Positions 1 to 7,545 are shown, numbered from the stretch's first letter. The stretch is DNA of 11,132 nt from an uncultured Clostridia bacterium (GCA_947171615.1 CAMVYG010000058.1:1-11132); one strand, 5' to 3'. Translations and numbers: made by a program. Notes: generated from the letters alone by a model not told the origin.

Positions 1-1900
1 CCTTCATGGCCTCCAGAAATGCTTCGTCCTCCGAAAAGCCCATGACCTTGTAATAGAACAGCGTCTCCTGCCAGTCCGACTTATCCTGTGAGATCAGCAC
101 ATCCGCCAGCCAGTTCACCGCCTCGCTGGTCATCTCCTCGCCTCCCTCGGCAAGTGCGTTTTTCAGCAGATACGTCAGCTTGTTTTTTCCCATGCCCACC
201 TTATCCAGCAGGGTATCCAGGCTCACCTTTTCTGTGAGAATTTCCGTTGCTCCTGCTATGGTGCCAAGCCAGAAGGCGTCCCCATCGTCCAGGCCCTTGT
301 CCTTGGATTCCAGCACCGTCTGGGCCGCCGACTCCGTTCCCATGATCGCCAGTGACAGGCGGGAGGCCGCCTTTGTCATATCCGCTATGGGCATTCCCAG
401 CGTTCCCAGTCCCGAGGCGACCCCTTTGGACAAGACAAGGGTATAAGCAAAGTCCGCAAGACCCATACCCAACTGATACAGGAAGCTTCCCGCTTCTCCC
501 CAGTTTTTCCGTACCTTTTCCTCCACCGCGTTCCGGGCCGCATTGTTCTCATAGACAAAGGCGTTATACGGCGCATTCTGGTCGATCTCTCCGTCCATCA
601 GGTAATCGATCCCCTGCCCGATGTAGCTGATGCCCTCCAGCGGCTTTGTCAATACACTTCCAATGGATGACAGGACTGCCGTTCCCCAGTTTTCCTGGGA
701 AAATTCCTCTATAGACTTTTCTCTGCTTTCCCGCTGCCGCCGGTACAGCACCGGGGTGAGAGCTTCTATGTAGTTTTTTGCTTCCTCTTCTTCTCCTTTC
801 CGATACAGGTAATTAAAGATACTGATCTCATCGGGCGTCATTTCCTTCAAATGGCCCTTTGAAGAATCCCATATCCCCGGTACAGCATCTCCATTGATGT
901 GACGATAAGTACCTCCTGTATCCGTCAGAAGAGCAAAAGTTCCCAGCTCCTCCGGCACATAGCCTGCGTATTCCTGAAAATCGTCATTGTATTTCAGGCC
1001 GCTGTACTTTATTCGGAAATCCAGTTCGTTTTGGTTATCCTTTTTCATCTGCTGGTACTGGGCTTTTTGCTCTTCCAGCCCCTTGATTTTTGTTTTGTAG
1101 CTTTCAAGATCTGCATCAGCGGCTAAGTTACCCTCTGGATATTCATTAAAATTGCTGTAATAATTGCGGTAATAGAGCAGCTTGTTTTCATAGCCGATCT
1201 GGGTATTCTGGATCTTCTCATCAAGATCGGAGATCTGCTGGTCGATCCAGTCATTGGTGCTTTGAAGGGTTTCATTTTGCCGGTTGTCGTGGCTTTTCAA
1301 AAAACCCCAGGCGTCCTCCGACAGATGCTCCCAGTCGTTTTCCAGGTAGTCGTCTCCCATGTAATGTAAAATCCGCTGGTTTTTGTCCCACTCTTCATTG
1401 ATCTCCTGATAGGTTTTCCATTCGTTTTCCCCCTGCTGCCGCAGGGCGTCGTGATCGTTTTTGAAGCCCTGGTAGGCATTTTCGTACACCCGCAGTTCGC
1501 TTTCTCTTTTTCGGACGTCTTCCAGCAGCGCGTTATGCTCCCGGGCCAGCTCCGGGCTGGGATTCCTTTCATATTCCTCCTCCATTGCCTTCAGCCTTTT
1601 GTACTTTTCCTCCAGGCCGGAGTTTTCCCAGTATTCCATAAGGCTTTGCTGGGCGGAAACTGCCAGATTATACTTCGAGTTCTGGTATTTCGCAGTATAG
1701 GTGAGGTTCTTTTCCGCATCGTTCTTGCGCTGAGTCAGGCCGCTGTTCTTTTCCGCCACTTTGTTCAACTCCTCTGTGGTAGGGCCTGCGCCGCCGTGGT
1801 AATACGTTTCTCTTGTGTACTGTATTGCATCTGAATTTTTCTTCTCTTCCTCTTTCTTCCTCCGGTCACTTCCGTAATCTTCCAGTCTCTGTTGTGCCAT
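1..1900 (-). CDS. Large coiled-coil, prophage/mobile-element-like protein (C-terminus beyond window edge)
   Basis: The frame is open without a stop from ATG at 1900 to the left edge, giving 633 residues. An SD-like GGAAGGAG lies 5-7 nt before the ATG. Residues 1-340 are highly charged and rich in Glu, Lys, Gln and Tyr with many heptad-like stretches, so coiled coil is likely. Around 370-400 is the block 'MTPDEISIFNYLYRKG'. From about 420 the sequence turns Ala/Gly rich and amphipathic, with 'GTIAGATEILTEKVSLDTLL' and 'AEGGEEMTSEAVNWLADVLI' (EGGEE at 585-589). From memory, this order of blocks occurs in large proteins of gut Clostridia prophages and integrative elements, variously annotated as minor structural or polyvalent proteins; I cannot confirm that here. 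There is no signal peptide. The gene points away from the ABC locus and has its own promoter. Existence as a gene is near certain; the role is not known. Confidence 0.85.
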   Translation of the reverse strand, partial: MAQQRLEDYGSDRRKKEEEKKNSDAIQYTRETYYHGGAGPTTEELNKVAEKNSGLTQRKNDAEKNLTYTAKYQNSKYNLAVSAQQSLMEYWENSGLEEKYKRLKAMEEEYERNPSPELAREHNALLEDVRKRESELRVYENAYQGFKNDHDALRQQGENEWKTYQEINEEWDKNQRILHYMGDDYLENDWEHLSEDAWGFLKSHDNRQNETLQSTNDWIDQQISDLDEKIQNTQIGYENKLLYYRNYYSNFNEYPEGNLAADADLESYKTKIKGLEEQKAQYQQMKKDNQNELDFRIKYSGLKYNDDFQEYAGYVPEELGTFALLTDTGGTYRHINGDAVPGIWDSSKGHLKEMTPDEISIFNYLYRKGEEEEAKNYIEALTPVLYRRQRESREKSIEEFSQENWGTAVLSSIGSVLTKPLEGISYIGQGIDYLMDGEIDQNAPYNAFVYENNAARNAVEEKVRKNWGEAGSFLYQLGMGLADFAYTLVLSKGVASGLGTLGMPIADMTKAASRLSLAIMGTESAAQTVLESKDKGLDDGDAFWLGTIAGATEILTEKVSLDTLLDKVGMGKNKLTYLLKNALAEGGEEMTSEAVNWLADVLISQDKSDWQETLFYYKVMGFSEDEAFLEAMK

Positions 1901-2017
1901 TTGCTCCTTCCTTTCCTCTTGATTTTTTGTTTCCGGCTCCCAAGGGTGCGAGAATTCACTCCCCTTTTTACGGATCGCTTTCTGAGTTTTCTCCGAACAT
2001 GCGCACTTATTCTTAAA

Positions 2018-2062
2018 AACTAAGCCTATATTTAGTATAGGCTTAGTTACAAAGAAAGTCAA
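2018..2062 (-). promoter_or_regulatory. SigA-type promoter with a 13-bp palindromic operator over the -10
   Basis: Read on the minus strand, a -35 TTGACT (2062-2057), a 17-bp spacer and a -10 TATACT (2039-2034) form a near-consensus promoter. A perfect inverted repeat, AACTAAGCCTATA (2018-2030) and TATAGGCTTAGTT (2036-2048) with a 5-bp centre, covers half the spacer, the whole -10 and the expected transcription start near 2027. A repressor bound there would block RNA polymerase. The leader to the ATG at 1900 would be about 127 nt. An alternative reading is a hairpin terminator, since five T's follow the stem on the minus strand, but the stem is AT rich and the promoter match is strong. Confidence 0.7.
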
Positions 2063-2163
2063 GAGGATTTTTTGTTTTTTCTTATATGCTAAGAGATGCT
2101 TCGCTGCTCGCAGCTTTCGTGGCCGATAGCTGATAACAAATTTTGAGTTACAATGCCTCTGCA

Positions 2164-2197
2164 CAAAAAAAGATCCTTTCGATTTTACGAAGGATCT
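2164..2197 (-). terminator. Rho-independent terminator-like hairpin (minus strand)
   Basis: On the minus strand AGATCCTTCG (2197-2188) pairs with CGAAAGGATCT (2181-2171), with one bulged base, and is followed directly by seven T's (2170-2164). It lies about 110 bp beyond the first terminator after the lipoprotein gene. It is either a tandem back-up terminator or the end of a short unannotated transcript. Confidence 0.65.
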
Positions 2198-2302
2198 CAA
2201 CTTGTACTTATCTGCGCTGCGGACATAGCCCCATACCGCATTTGCGATTTATGAACCTGCTTTGGTGAAAACACCGCTTGAAATTTTTGCCGGTCTCTTA
2301 TA

Positions 2303-2340
2303 CAAAAAAGAAAGCGCTCCCTTTCAGGAACGCTTTTTTG
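2303..2340 (-). terminator. Terminator of the ABC operon, probably bidirectional
   Basis: The stem AAAGCGCTCC (2311-2320) pairs with GGAACGCTTT (2327-2336) with one mismatch around a 6-nt loop. On the minus strand it is followed by a T-rich tract (TTTCTTTTTTG), and on the plus strand by a T run. It lies about 28 bp past the TAA of the substrate-binding protein gene, as expected for the operon end. Confidence 0.8.
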
Positions 2341-2363
2341 CATAGCTTTGTGATCAAATCATT

Positions 2364-3403
2364 TTACTGCTCCACACCGCTGGAATAGAAATAGGCGCTT
2401 TCCAAAATTTCTTCGGGGAAAACAGCCTTTACCGCATCCAGCGTGGTCTGGTTAATATAGGTTCGATATTCTGTCAGGCTGACTGCCTGACACTGAGAAA
2501 CAGGCTTTCCTTCTACCAGCTCTACCGCCAAATCGGCAGCTTGGCGGCCCATTTCTCCATAGTCCAGGCTGACTGCCGCCAGGGCTCCGCCCTGTACCAG
2601 AGCATCGGTACCCGCATACCAGGGTTTTTTCGCCTGATTCATGGTTTTTGAAATAGTTCCGGACAAGGCTCCTGCTCCGACGCCTATGGGGGTAAACACC
2701 GCGTCGACCTTTTCGCACAGAGCGGAAACCGCTTTCTCGGCCTCCTCAGGCTTGGCAGAGCCGGAAAGGACTCCTTCCTCTACGGCAAGATTCTTTTCTG
2801 TGCAGTATTGTTTTGCTTCCTCAGCCTGAGCCCTGGAAACAGGCTCCTGAGGATCATACAGCAATCCGAAGGTTTTTAAACCAGGATTTCCCTGCAAAGC
2901 CAGATCGATCACGGCGGAAACGGTGGACTTTCCCTGCACACCGGTCACATTGCCTTCCAGAACCTGGGCATTCTTTGCCCCCAGCTCTTCCGCCGAAACA
3001 GCCAGCACCTTGATCTCGCTGCCTTTTACCGCCGTAACGGCGGCATGAACAGCCGGATCGGAAATAGCCACAATCAAGTCTACCTTATCCGTTACAAATT
3101 TTTGGCAGAGCTCCTCCGCTTTTTTCTCATCGCCGCCGGCGTTCTGATAATCGATTTTCACCAGGCTTTCATCACAATTCCATTCCTCCAGACGGCCCAT
3201 AAAGGACTCGCGAACCGTGTTGAAGGAAGGATATTCCATAAACTGAAGCAGGCCAATGGTGTAAATTTTTTCTCCGGCATCCGAAGAGACAGCTGTGAGG
3301 ACGCAAGAGAAGAATCCTTTTTCCCCAGGGAGCAGCCCTGAAAAGCAGCAAGCATCAAACCCAGGCACAGCATGGCACAAAGGAGCTTTTTCTTATAGTT
3401 CAT
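2364..3403 (-). CDS. ABC transporter substrate-binding lipoprotein, TrpX/PF04392-like, with an apparent frameshift near the N-terminus
   Basis: The mature part ('KIYTIGLLQFMEYPSFN' through 'SGVEQ', about 300 residues) has the periplasmic-binding fold signature of the ABC_sub_bind/TrpX family, including the early 'IGLLQFMEYP' strand, 'DLIVAISDPAV' and 'GALAAVSLDYGEMGRQAADLA'. A lipoprotein signal (MNYKKKLLCAML..., lipobox region AAFQGC, Cys at residue 24) starts at ATG 3403 but is in a different frame from the mature domain. Adding one base to the A6 tract (T6 at 3266-3271 on plus) fuses the two into 'RMPEKKIYTIGLLQF'. A shift elsewhere between about 3335 and 3266 is also possible. As written, the in-frame product without the signal would start at a weak codon (TTG 3380). 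No cognate permease or ATPase of the TrpYZ type is adjacent; the gene is last in the Gld-like operon. Ligand unknown. An alternative start is ATG 3415. Confidence 0.8.
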
Positions 3404-3412
3404 TTTTATGAC

Positions 3413-3475
3413 CATAGATTCTACAGACAAATATTGCCGGCAAAATCATCCTTTCTTCGGAAATTGCGGTTGGTT
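3413..3475 (-). repeat. Start-site hairpin repeat, copy 1
   Basis: This 63-bp unit is shared with 7441-7503. Its upstream 39 bp (3437-3475) differ from the other copy at only two positions. It contains AAGAAAGGAT, then a 31-nt hairpin (3447-3417), then T and ATG (3415). The outer 8-bp stem GATTTTGC/GTAGAATC keeps all pairs by two G-U wobbles although the right arm differs from copy 2. The unit sits at the start of the lipoprotein gene. Confidence 0.75.
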
Positions 3476-3495
3476 TTGCGAAGGAAAATTGCCCG

Positions 3496-3537
3496 GATGG
3501 TTTTGCGGAAAACCATCTCGTCAGCGGCAAAAGCCGC
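3496..3537. other. Pair of perfect intergenic hairpins upstream of the lipoprotein gene
   Basis: GATGGTTTT/AAAACCATC (9-bp stem, 4-nt loop, 3496-3517) and GCGGC/GCCGC (5-bp stem, AAAA loop, 3524-3537) lie side by side in the 200-bp gap between the DUF4340 remnant and the lipoprotein gene. There is no T run, so termination is unlikely. RNA processing or stability roles are possible. Confidence 0.5.
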
Positions 3538-3603
3538 AAACCCGATCTCCTTCTAAAAGAGAAACGCCGTGAAAACGCCTCACAGCTTGTTCTCCAAATC
3601 TTC

Positions 3604-3939
3604 TTATCCGTGCACCTCAGCCAACTGAGAGGCCAGCTTTTCGACTTCTGCCTTCCGCACTACGCCGTTGAACTCCCCGTTGAGCACGGCAACGCATCTA
3701 TCGTTTTCCGCAGGGTAAAATTCGATGACGTTCGGATCGGAACCATCAAAATAGCCGTATTCCACCCGGAACACCGGCTCCCCGGTAAATTCCATTTTTT
3801 CGGTGGAAAGCACCGCCACGCTGATCAGGCTTTGGTAGAAGGTGCGGTAATTCTCATATTCGATCTCCTTGCCAGCAGCATTTGTCACACCTATATCACT
3901 CAGGGGTGAGTCTTCCGTAGATTTTTCTTCGTCCAGGGT
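3604..3939 (-). pseudogene. In-frame C-terminal remainder of the DUF4340 gene, behind a premature TGA
   Basis: Directly after the TGA at 3942-3940 the same frame stays open for 16 codons (TLDEEKSTEDSPLSDIG) and then for 95 more to the stop at 3604. The peptide contains 'GKEIEYENYRTFYQSLI' and 'EPVFRVEYGYFDGS...VIEFYP', followed by a 'VVRKAEVEKLASQL' end, which is the usual C-terminal half of a DUF4340 repeat. It could be translated separately from GTG 3888, but no good ribosome binding site is seen there. The simplest reading is that it was once joined to the upstream frame to give about 483 residues. A single change such as TGG to TGA would explain the break. Confidence 0.75.
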
Positions 3940-5055
3940 TCACTCCATATCAAACCGGTAGTCCACGCCGTTTGCCGTCAGGGACAGCTGCTTCACGTCT
4001 TTAATATTTGACAGCCAGATATAGCTCATGCGCAGCTTCAACAGGGGAAGCTCCGCCCAGGATTCCACCGTGCTTTTTGCCACCTTATACACAACGTCCC
4101 GGTCATCCAGCATAAGATAGCAGTTTCCATCGGGATCCGCCTTACCCAGGGACATGGTGTGGGTGTCGGAATTCAAAGTGAATTCCATGACGGTGGCCGG
4201 CTCCTTTAATCCATATTCTTCCAAAAGCTCATCGGTGAGGTGAACTGCCGCCACGCCTACAGCGGTAGGCGCCTTGATGCCCTCCACCAGCGTGGTGAGA
4301 CCATTGGTGCCGGACTCCGCTTTTACCGGAGCGGTCATCAAATAGCCGCTGGTCACGCTTTCGTTATACTCGATCTCCACCGTCTCCGGATAATTGCTGC
4401 CGGAGAGCTTCAGCCGGTACAAAACATCCGGCAGGGTTTCTGTAGATTCCGTTCCGTCCTCGGCGGTCACTACAGAGGTACGCTCCGAAACAGAATACAG
4501 ATAAGCGCTGAAATAGCTGAACTTATCGCCGTAAAGCTGCTCGGAGATGCCGGCCACAATAGAGACTTCGCCATCCTTCAGAACATATCGCCCGGCGGAT
4601 TCTCCCGCCTTGCCGCCCAACACAAGCTTTTGGGTTGTTCCGTCCTTGCAGCTGATCTCCACCTCCGCGGCGGATTCCCCGGTCAGCCCAAACTCCTTCA
4701 GATCTTCCCTGGAGCCCAGACTTTTAGAGGCCGTCATGGAAAGCAGGGACTGAACACTGCTGGAAATCATGGTGGTGTTCAGCTCGCAGTCCTCATAGCC
4801 CTGAAGGCCAAAGTCCTCTCCCGCGGGAACGAACTCAAAGCTGTCCTCCTGGTTTTTCACGGAGATCAATTTCACGTCCTCCGTTTTTAAATCCATCAAA
4901 GCTTCCTGCGGAGCGGAGGAAACTTGAGAGGACGAGGCGGCGGAGCTGTTTTCCGCATCCTCCTCAGAGGGAGTTAAAAACAGCCAGGCTGAAACGCCTC
5001 CCAGCACCAGCAGCACCGCCAGCATAATCAAAATATTTCTTCCGGTCTTTTTCAT
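3940..5055 (-). CDS. DUF4340 domain protein of the Gld-like ABC locus, ending at a premature TGA
   Basis: The product is 371 residues as read. An N-terminal membrane anchor (about residues 8-27, 'ILIMLAVLLVLGGVSAWLFL') is followed by a Ser/Ala/Glu linker and an extracytoplasmic region with DUF4340 features: 'LKTEDVKLISVKNQEDSFEFV', 'FGLTGESAAEVEISCKDGT' and 'LVLGGKAG'. A second such unit begins near 270 ('LTDELLEEYGLKEPATVMEFTLN') and is cut short by the TGA. The start ATG 5055 follows the GldG stop by only a few bases; an upstream GAGGAGG (5075-5069) lies inside the GldG tail at a rather long 13-nt spacing, so translational coupling is likely. DUF4340 proteins commonly sit beside GldG/ABC genes and are presumed to work with them on the outer face of the membrane. 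Their biochemical role is unknown. Confidence 0.85.
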   Translation of the reverse strand: MKKTGRNILIMLAVLLVLGGVSAWLFLTPSEEDAENSSAASSSQVSSAPQEALMDLKTEDVKLISVKNQEDSFEFVPAGEDFGLQGYEDCELNTTMISSSVQSLLSMTASKSLGSREDLKEFGLTGESAAEVEISCKDGTTQKLVLGGKAGESAGRYVLKDGEVSIVAGISEQLYGDKFSYFSAYLYSVSERTSVVTAEDGTESTETLPDVLYRLKLSGSNYPETVEIEYNESVTSGYLMTAPVKAESGTNGLTTLVEGIKAPTAVGVAAVHLTDELLEEYGLKEPATVMEFTLNSDTHTMSLGKADPDGNCYLMLDDRDVVYKVAKSTVESWAELPLLKLRMSYIWLSNIKDVKQLSLTANGVDYRFDME

Positions 5056-5059
5056 AGGC

Positions 5060-6706
5060 TTACAGGTGCCTCCTCTTCAGGAATACCACAAGCCCCACAA
5101 TGAGAATCGCCAAAGGCAGGCCCACAGTAAATACGCCCAGACCCAGCACATTGATGGTGCTTACGGAAGCCGCTACGTCCAGGGTGTTGGTCTGTACCTG
5201 ATGGGTCATAACGGAGACCTCGCTTCCGTCCGTGCCGGTGCAGTAGCCCAGCAGGTCGGTAACATAGTTTCTGTCACCAAAGGCCGCTGTATTCATAAAG
5301 GTATCGGTAAATACATAGGAAGAACCAAATACGACCAGGCTCCGGCGGGATTCCTCGCCATCTACTCTGGGCCGCTTTTCCGCAATGCAGGCCACCGTTT
5401 GCTGCGAGGTCTCCAGGGTAGCCACGTCGGCTTCCGTCATATCCTCTGTAGCCACGTAGGCGCTGGAGGCGGTGGTCCAAAGGGATTCCGTCATCACTAC
5501 ATCTCCATTGGCCGCAAACAGCAGGGAAAGGGGACGGCTGCTGGCGGATACCAGGGGATTATAGGTGTTTTCAGTAAGCAGATTCTCTGAGGGATCTACC
5601 AGCACATAACCGGCGTTACGCAGGGCAACCCGGGCGGCGTCCGTCTCGGCCACTACGCCTTCTCCCACCTGAACGCCCCACTCCTCCAGGAAGCTTTCAA
5701 GCCGGGGCAGTTCGCTCTGAGAAGCATGGCAGGTCACCAGCAAAGCACGCTGACCGGCATGGGTATCGTCGTCAATATATTCCCGGAGCTTTTGAATTTC
5801 CTCTTCCGTGTAATCGGTAGAGGGAGTGGGGATCATCAGAAGCTGGGTCTCCTCCGGAATCTCTTCCGTGAGAAAATCAATTTTTTGGATTTCAAAATTC
5901 TGGGTTTCCAGCAAATCCTCAAAGCTGCCCAGCACCTCGCTGGTAAGCAGCTCCCCGTGGCCGGTGGCCATGGTAACTACAGGCATCGTATCCAGATTTA
6001 CGATTTCCAAAGCTCCCGCCAGGGCGCTGTCTACCTTGGAATAGGTTTCCGTCTGATAAGTGTTCTGGTTGCTTCTCACCGTAAACAGGTCAGCGACGGA
6101 AAGCAGCTTATGCCGCTTTTCTGTTTTCACCAGCACCGAGCCGGAAACAAGATTTTCCTCCGGATACTGGCTGATAAAGCCGGGATTGGTGTCCGGGTCG
6201 ATAAATTCCACGGAAATCTTGGAGTTTACTTCCCGCAGCTTTTCCGCCAGGTTGGAGATCTGGCTGTATTCCAGGCCATAGGAGCTGTACAGGCGGTCCT
6301 TGCGGTACGCCTCTTCCTCGCCGATCAGATAAATGGTGGTCTCCTGCTCCACGCCCCTGGCGATCTCCACCGCCTGGTCGGAAAGAGTATTGAGCTTATC
6401 GGCGGTAAGATCCCAGTTCAAAGAGGGGAACCGCTCTGTCAAAAGACCTACCAGTATATTGATTACCACAATGATGGCGATAAATACAACGGACATGACG
6501 GTGGCCATTCCACCGCGTTTCAATTTATTGCTGCGGAGCAGTCCGCCATTGCCCTTTTTCTGCTTCGGAGAGGGCGCTTCCTGCTCTGCGGCGGCTTCCG
6601 TTTTGCTCTCCTCCGGGCTTTCCGTTTGTGCGGCCTGGTTCTCCTCTGTCTCTACAGAAGGCTGGTTGTTTTCCAGCTGCTCCATATCATTACGATTCGT
6701 TTCCAT
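5060..6706 (-). CDS. GldG-like ABC transporter auxiliary protein (PF09822 type)
   Basis: The product has 548 residues. An acidic, low-complexity cytoplasmic tail (1-50) and a basic stretch lead into a transmembrane segment at about 67-90. A long extracytoplasmic domain follows, with typical GldG family blocks: 'NWDLTADKLNTLSDQAVEIARG' soon after the membrane (known family feature), 'ISVEFIDPDTNPGF', 'PVVTMATGHGE' and 'LLMIPTPSTDYTEEEIQKL'. A second membrane helix lies at about 522-543, followed by a short KRRHL tail. AAGGAGG (6722-6716) precedes ATG 6706 by 9 nt. The gap to the permease stop is about 20 bp, so it is clearly co-transcribed. In Bacteroidetes GldG works with GldA and GldF in gliding; in Firmicutes the equivalent set is widespread and its substrate is not established. 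Confidence 0.9.
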   Translation of the reverse strand: METNRNDMEQLENNQPSVETEENQAAQTESPEESKTEAAAEQEAPSPKQKKGNGGLLRSNKLKRGGMATVMSVVFIAIIVVINILVGLLTERFPSLNWDLTADKLNTLSDQAVEIARGVEQETTIYLIGEEEAYRKDRLYSSYGLEYSQISNLAEKLREVNSKISVEFIDPDTNPGFISQYPEENLVSGSVLVKTEKRHKLLSVADLFTVRSNQNTYQTETYSKVDSALAGALEIVNLDTMPVVTMATGHGELLTSEVLGSFEDLLETQNFEIQKIDFLTEEIPEETQLLMIPTPSTDYTEEEIQKLREYIDDDTHAGQRALLVTCHASQSELPRLESFLEEWGVQVGEGVVAETDAARVALRNAGYVLVDPSENLLTENTYNPLVSASSRPLSLLFAANGDVVMTESLWTTASSAYVATEDMTEADVATLETSQQTVACIAEKRPRVDGEESRRSLVVFGSSYVFTDTFMNTAAFGDRNYVTDLLGYCTGTDGSEVSVMTHQVQTNTLDVAASVSTINVLGLGVFTVGLPLAILIVGLVVFLKRRHL

Positions 6707-6726
6707 ATGTTATAGCCTCCTTCCCT

Positions 6727-7443
6727 TTAGTTCCAACGGCGGCTTTCCAGCCTGCGGGCGGTCAGGAACAAAAATACCGCCATCACACTGAGGAAAAACA
6801 CCGTGGCCGATACGCTGAAAATACCCTGGGTAAAGGTGGTGTACCGGCTGTTGAAGGAAAGCCAGCTTACCACGGCGCTTACCGTTTTGTTGGAAATGGC
6901 ACTGGCCAGGTTATCAATATACATCAGGAACACGGACACCACAAAGGTTCCGATGGCAGCTATGATCTGGCTCACCGTCAGGCTGGAGATCAGCACGCCG
7001 ATGGAGATCATTGCACCGCCGTACAGCAGGGTGCCCAGATAGTTGCCGATGATCTCTCCCCAGGCCGGGGAGGAAAAGAAGCTCATAGCCACCGGCGGAA
7101 GCAGGCCCAGTGTGGACGCGATAAAGAACACAAACCAACAGGCAAGGAATTTTCCGGTTACAATCGCGGTAACGCTGACCGGGGCGGTGAGCAGGGCCTG
7201 ATCGGTCTTGTTCTTCTGGTCGTCCGTCATGCTCCGCATGGTGATAATGGGGATCACGATCATGCCGAAGGTAAACAGGGTACCGTACACATTGCGAATA
7301 TAACTGGTAGACCCCAGGGCCATGACCTGATAGTAGAAATAGCCATAAAGGGCTGCCAGGGCGGCAATACACACATAGCCCACCGGGGCGTTAAAATAGG
7401 AGCGAAGCTCCCGCTTGAAAATTGCTTTCATTTCTTTAACCAT
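6727..7443 (-). CDS. ABC-2 type permease, GldF-like
   Basis: The product has 238 residues with six predicted membrane segments, at about 20-42, 52-70, 92-120, 134-156, 158-176 and 208-228. The N-terminal 'IFKRELRSYFNAPVGYV' and the 'MRSMTDDQKNKTDQALLTAPVS' loop are typical of GldF/NosY-like ABC-2 permeases. It would form the membrane channel with the ATPase encoded just upstream. Two starts are possible: ATG 7443, which abuts the start-site hairpin repeat, and ATG 7431 (MKAIFKREL), which fits family N-termini better. Neither has a normal SD at usual distance; AAGAAAGGAT lies beyond the hairpin. Confidence 0.9.
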   Translation of the reverse strand: MVKEMKAIFKRELRSYFNAPVGYVCIAALAALYGYFYYQVMALGSTSYIRNVYGTLFTFGMIVIPIITMRSMTDDQKNKTDQALLTAPVSVTAIVTGKFLACWFVFFIASTLGLLPPVAMSFFSSPAWGEIIGNYLGTLLYGGAMISIGVLISSLTVSQIIAAIGTFVVSVFLMYIDNLASAISNKTVSAVVSWLSFNSRYTTFTQGIFSVSATVFFLSVMAVFLFLTARRLESRRWN

Positions 7444-7503
7444 AGATTTTGCGGGAAATTTTTCCCGGCAAAATCATCCTTTCTTCGGGAATTGCGGCTG
7501 GTT
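7441..7503 (-). repeat. Start-site hairpin repeat, copy 2
   Basis: This is the second copy of the 63-bp unit at 3413-3475. The 31-nt hairpin (7475-7445) has outer arms GATTTTGC/GCAAAATC and inner arms GGGAAA/TTTCCC with a single bulged C. It separates AAGAAAGGAT from ATG 7443 so that, once folded, the SD-like sequence would come next to the start codon. A further perfect hairpin, GGTTTCC/GGAAACC (7500-7519), lies just upstream on the transcript. Confidence 0.75.
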
Positions 7504-7545
7504 TCCAAAAATGGAAACCGCTCCATGATTTTCTTGGGAAACCAC

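Larger units (their letters stand above)
2063..2363. other. Gene-free intergenic stretch, possible mobile-element boundary
   Basis: About 300 bp between the promoter of the phage-like gene and the stop of the lipoprotein gene. No reading frame with a credible ribosome binding site was found on either strand. It holds two terminator-like hairpins (listed separately) and small perfect hairpins, for example GCTGC/GCAGC at 2103-2114 and GGTG/CACC at 2264-2275. It is more AT rich than its flanks. Its position between a phage-like gene and a housekeeping-style operon suggests the edge of an integrated element, but no attachment-site duplication is visible within the window. Confidence 0.4.

Noticed and set aside
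3940..3942. TGA in the DUF4340 gene as a selenocysteine codon
   Set aside because: No compact hairpin resembling a bacterial SECIS follows the TGA, DUF4340 is not a known selenoprotein family, and the position is a variable linker.
5726..6715. Long plus-strand frame of 329 codons opposite the GldG gene
   Set aside because: It is antisense to a clear family member, has no plausible ribosome binding site or family motif, and its composition is that of a shadow frame. The same applies to plus-strand frames at 6628-7551, 4240-4890 and 5066-5590, and to the minus frame at 9069-9662 opposite DUF1015.
7441..7478. Short reading frame inside the hairpin repeat (MILPGKISRKIYG), with a related frame in copy 1 (MILPAIFVCRIYG...), as a leader peptide
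   Set aside because: The SD-like sequence abuts the ATG with no spacing (an in-frame TTG would be better placed), and conservation is explained by the DNA/RNA repeat itself. It stays possible as a coupling peptide but is not supported enough to annotate.
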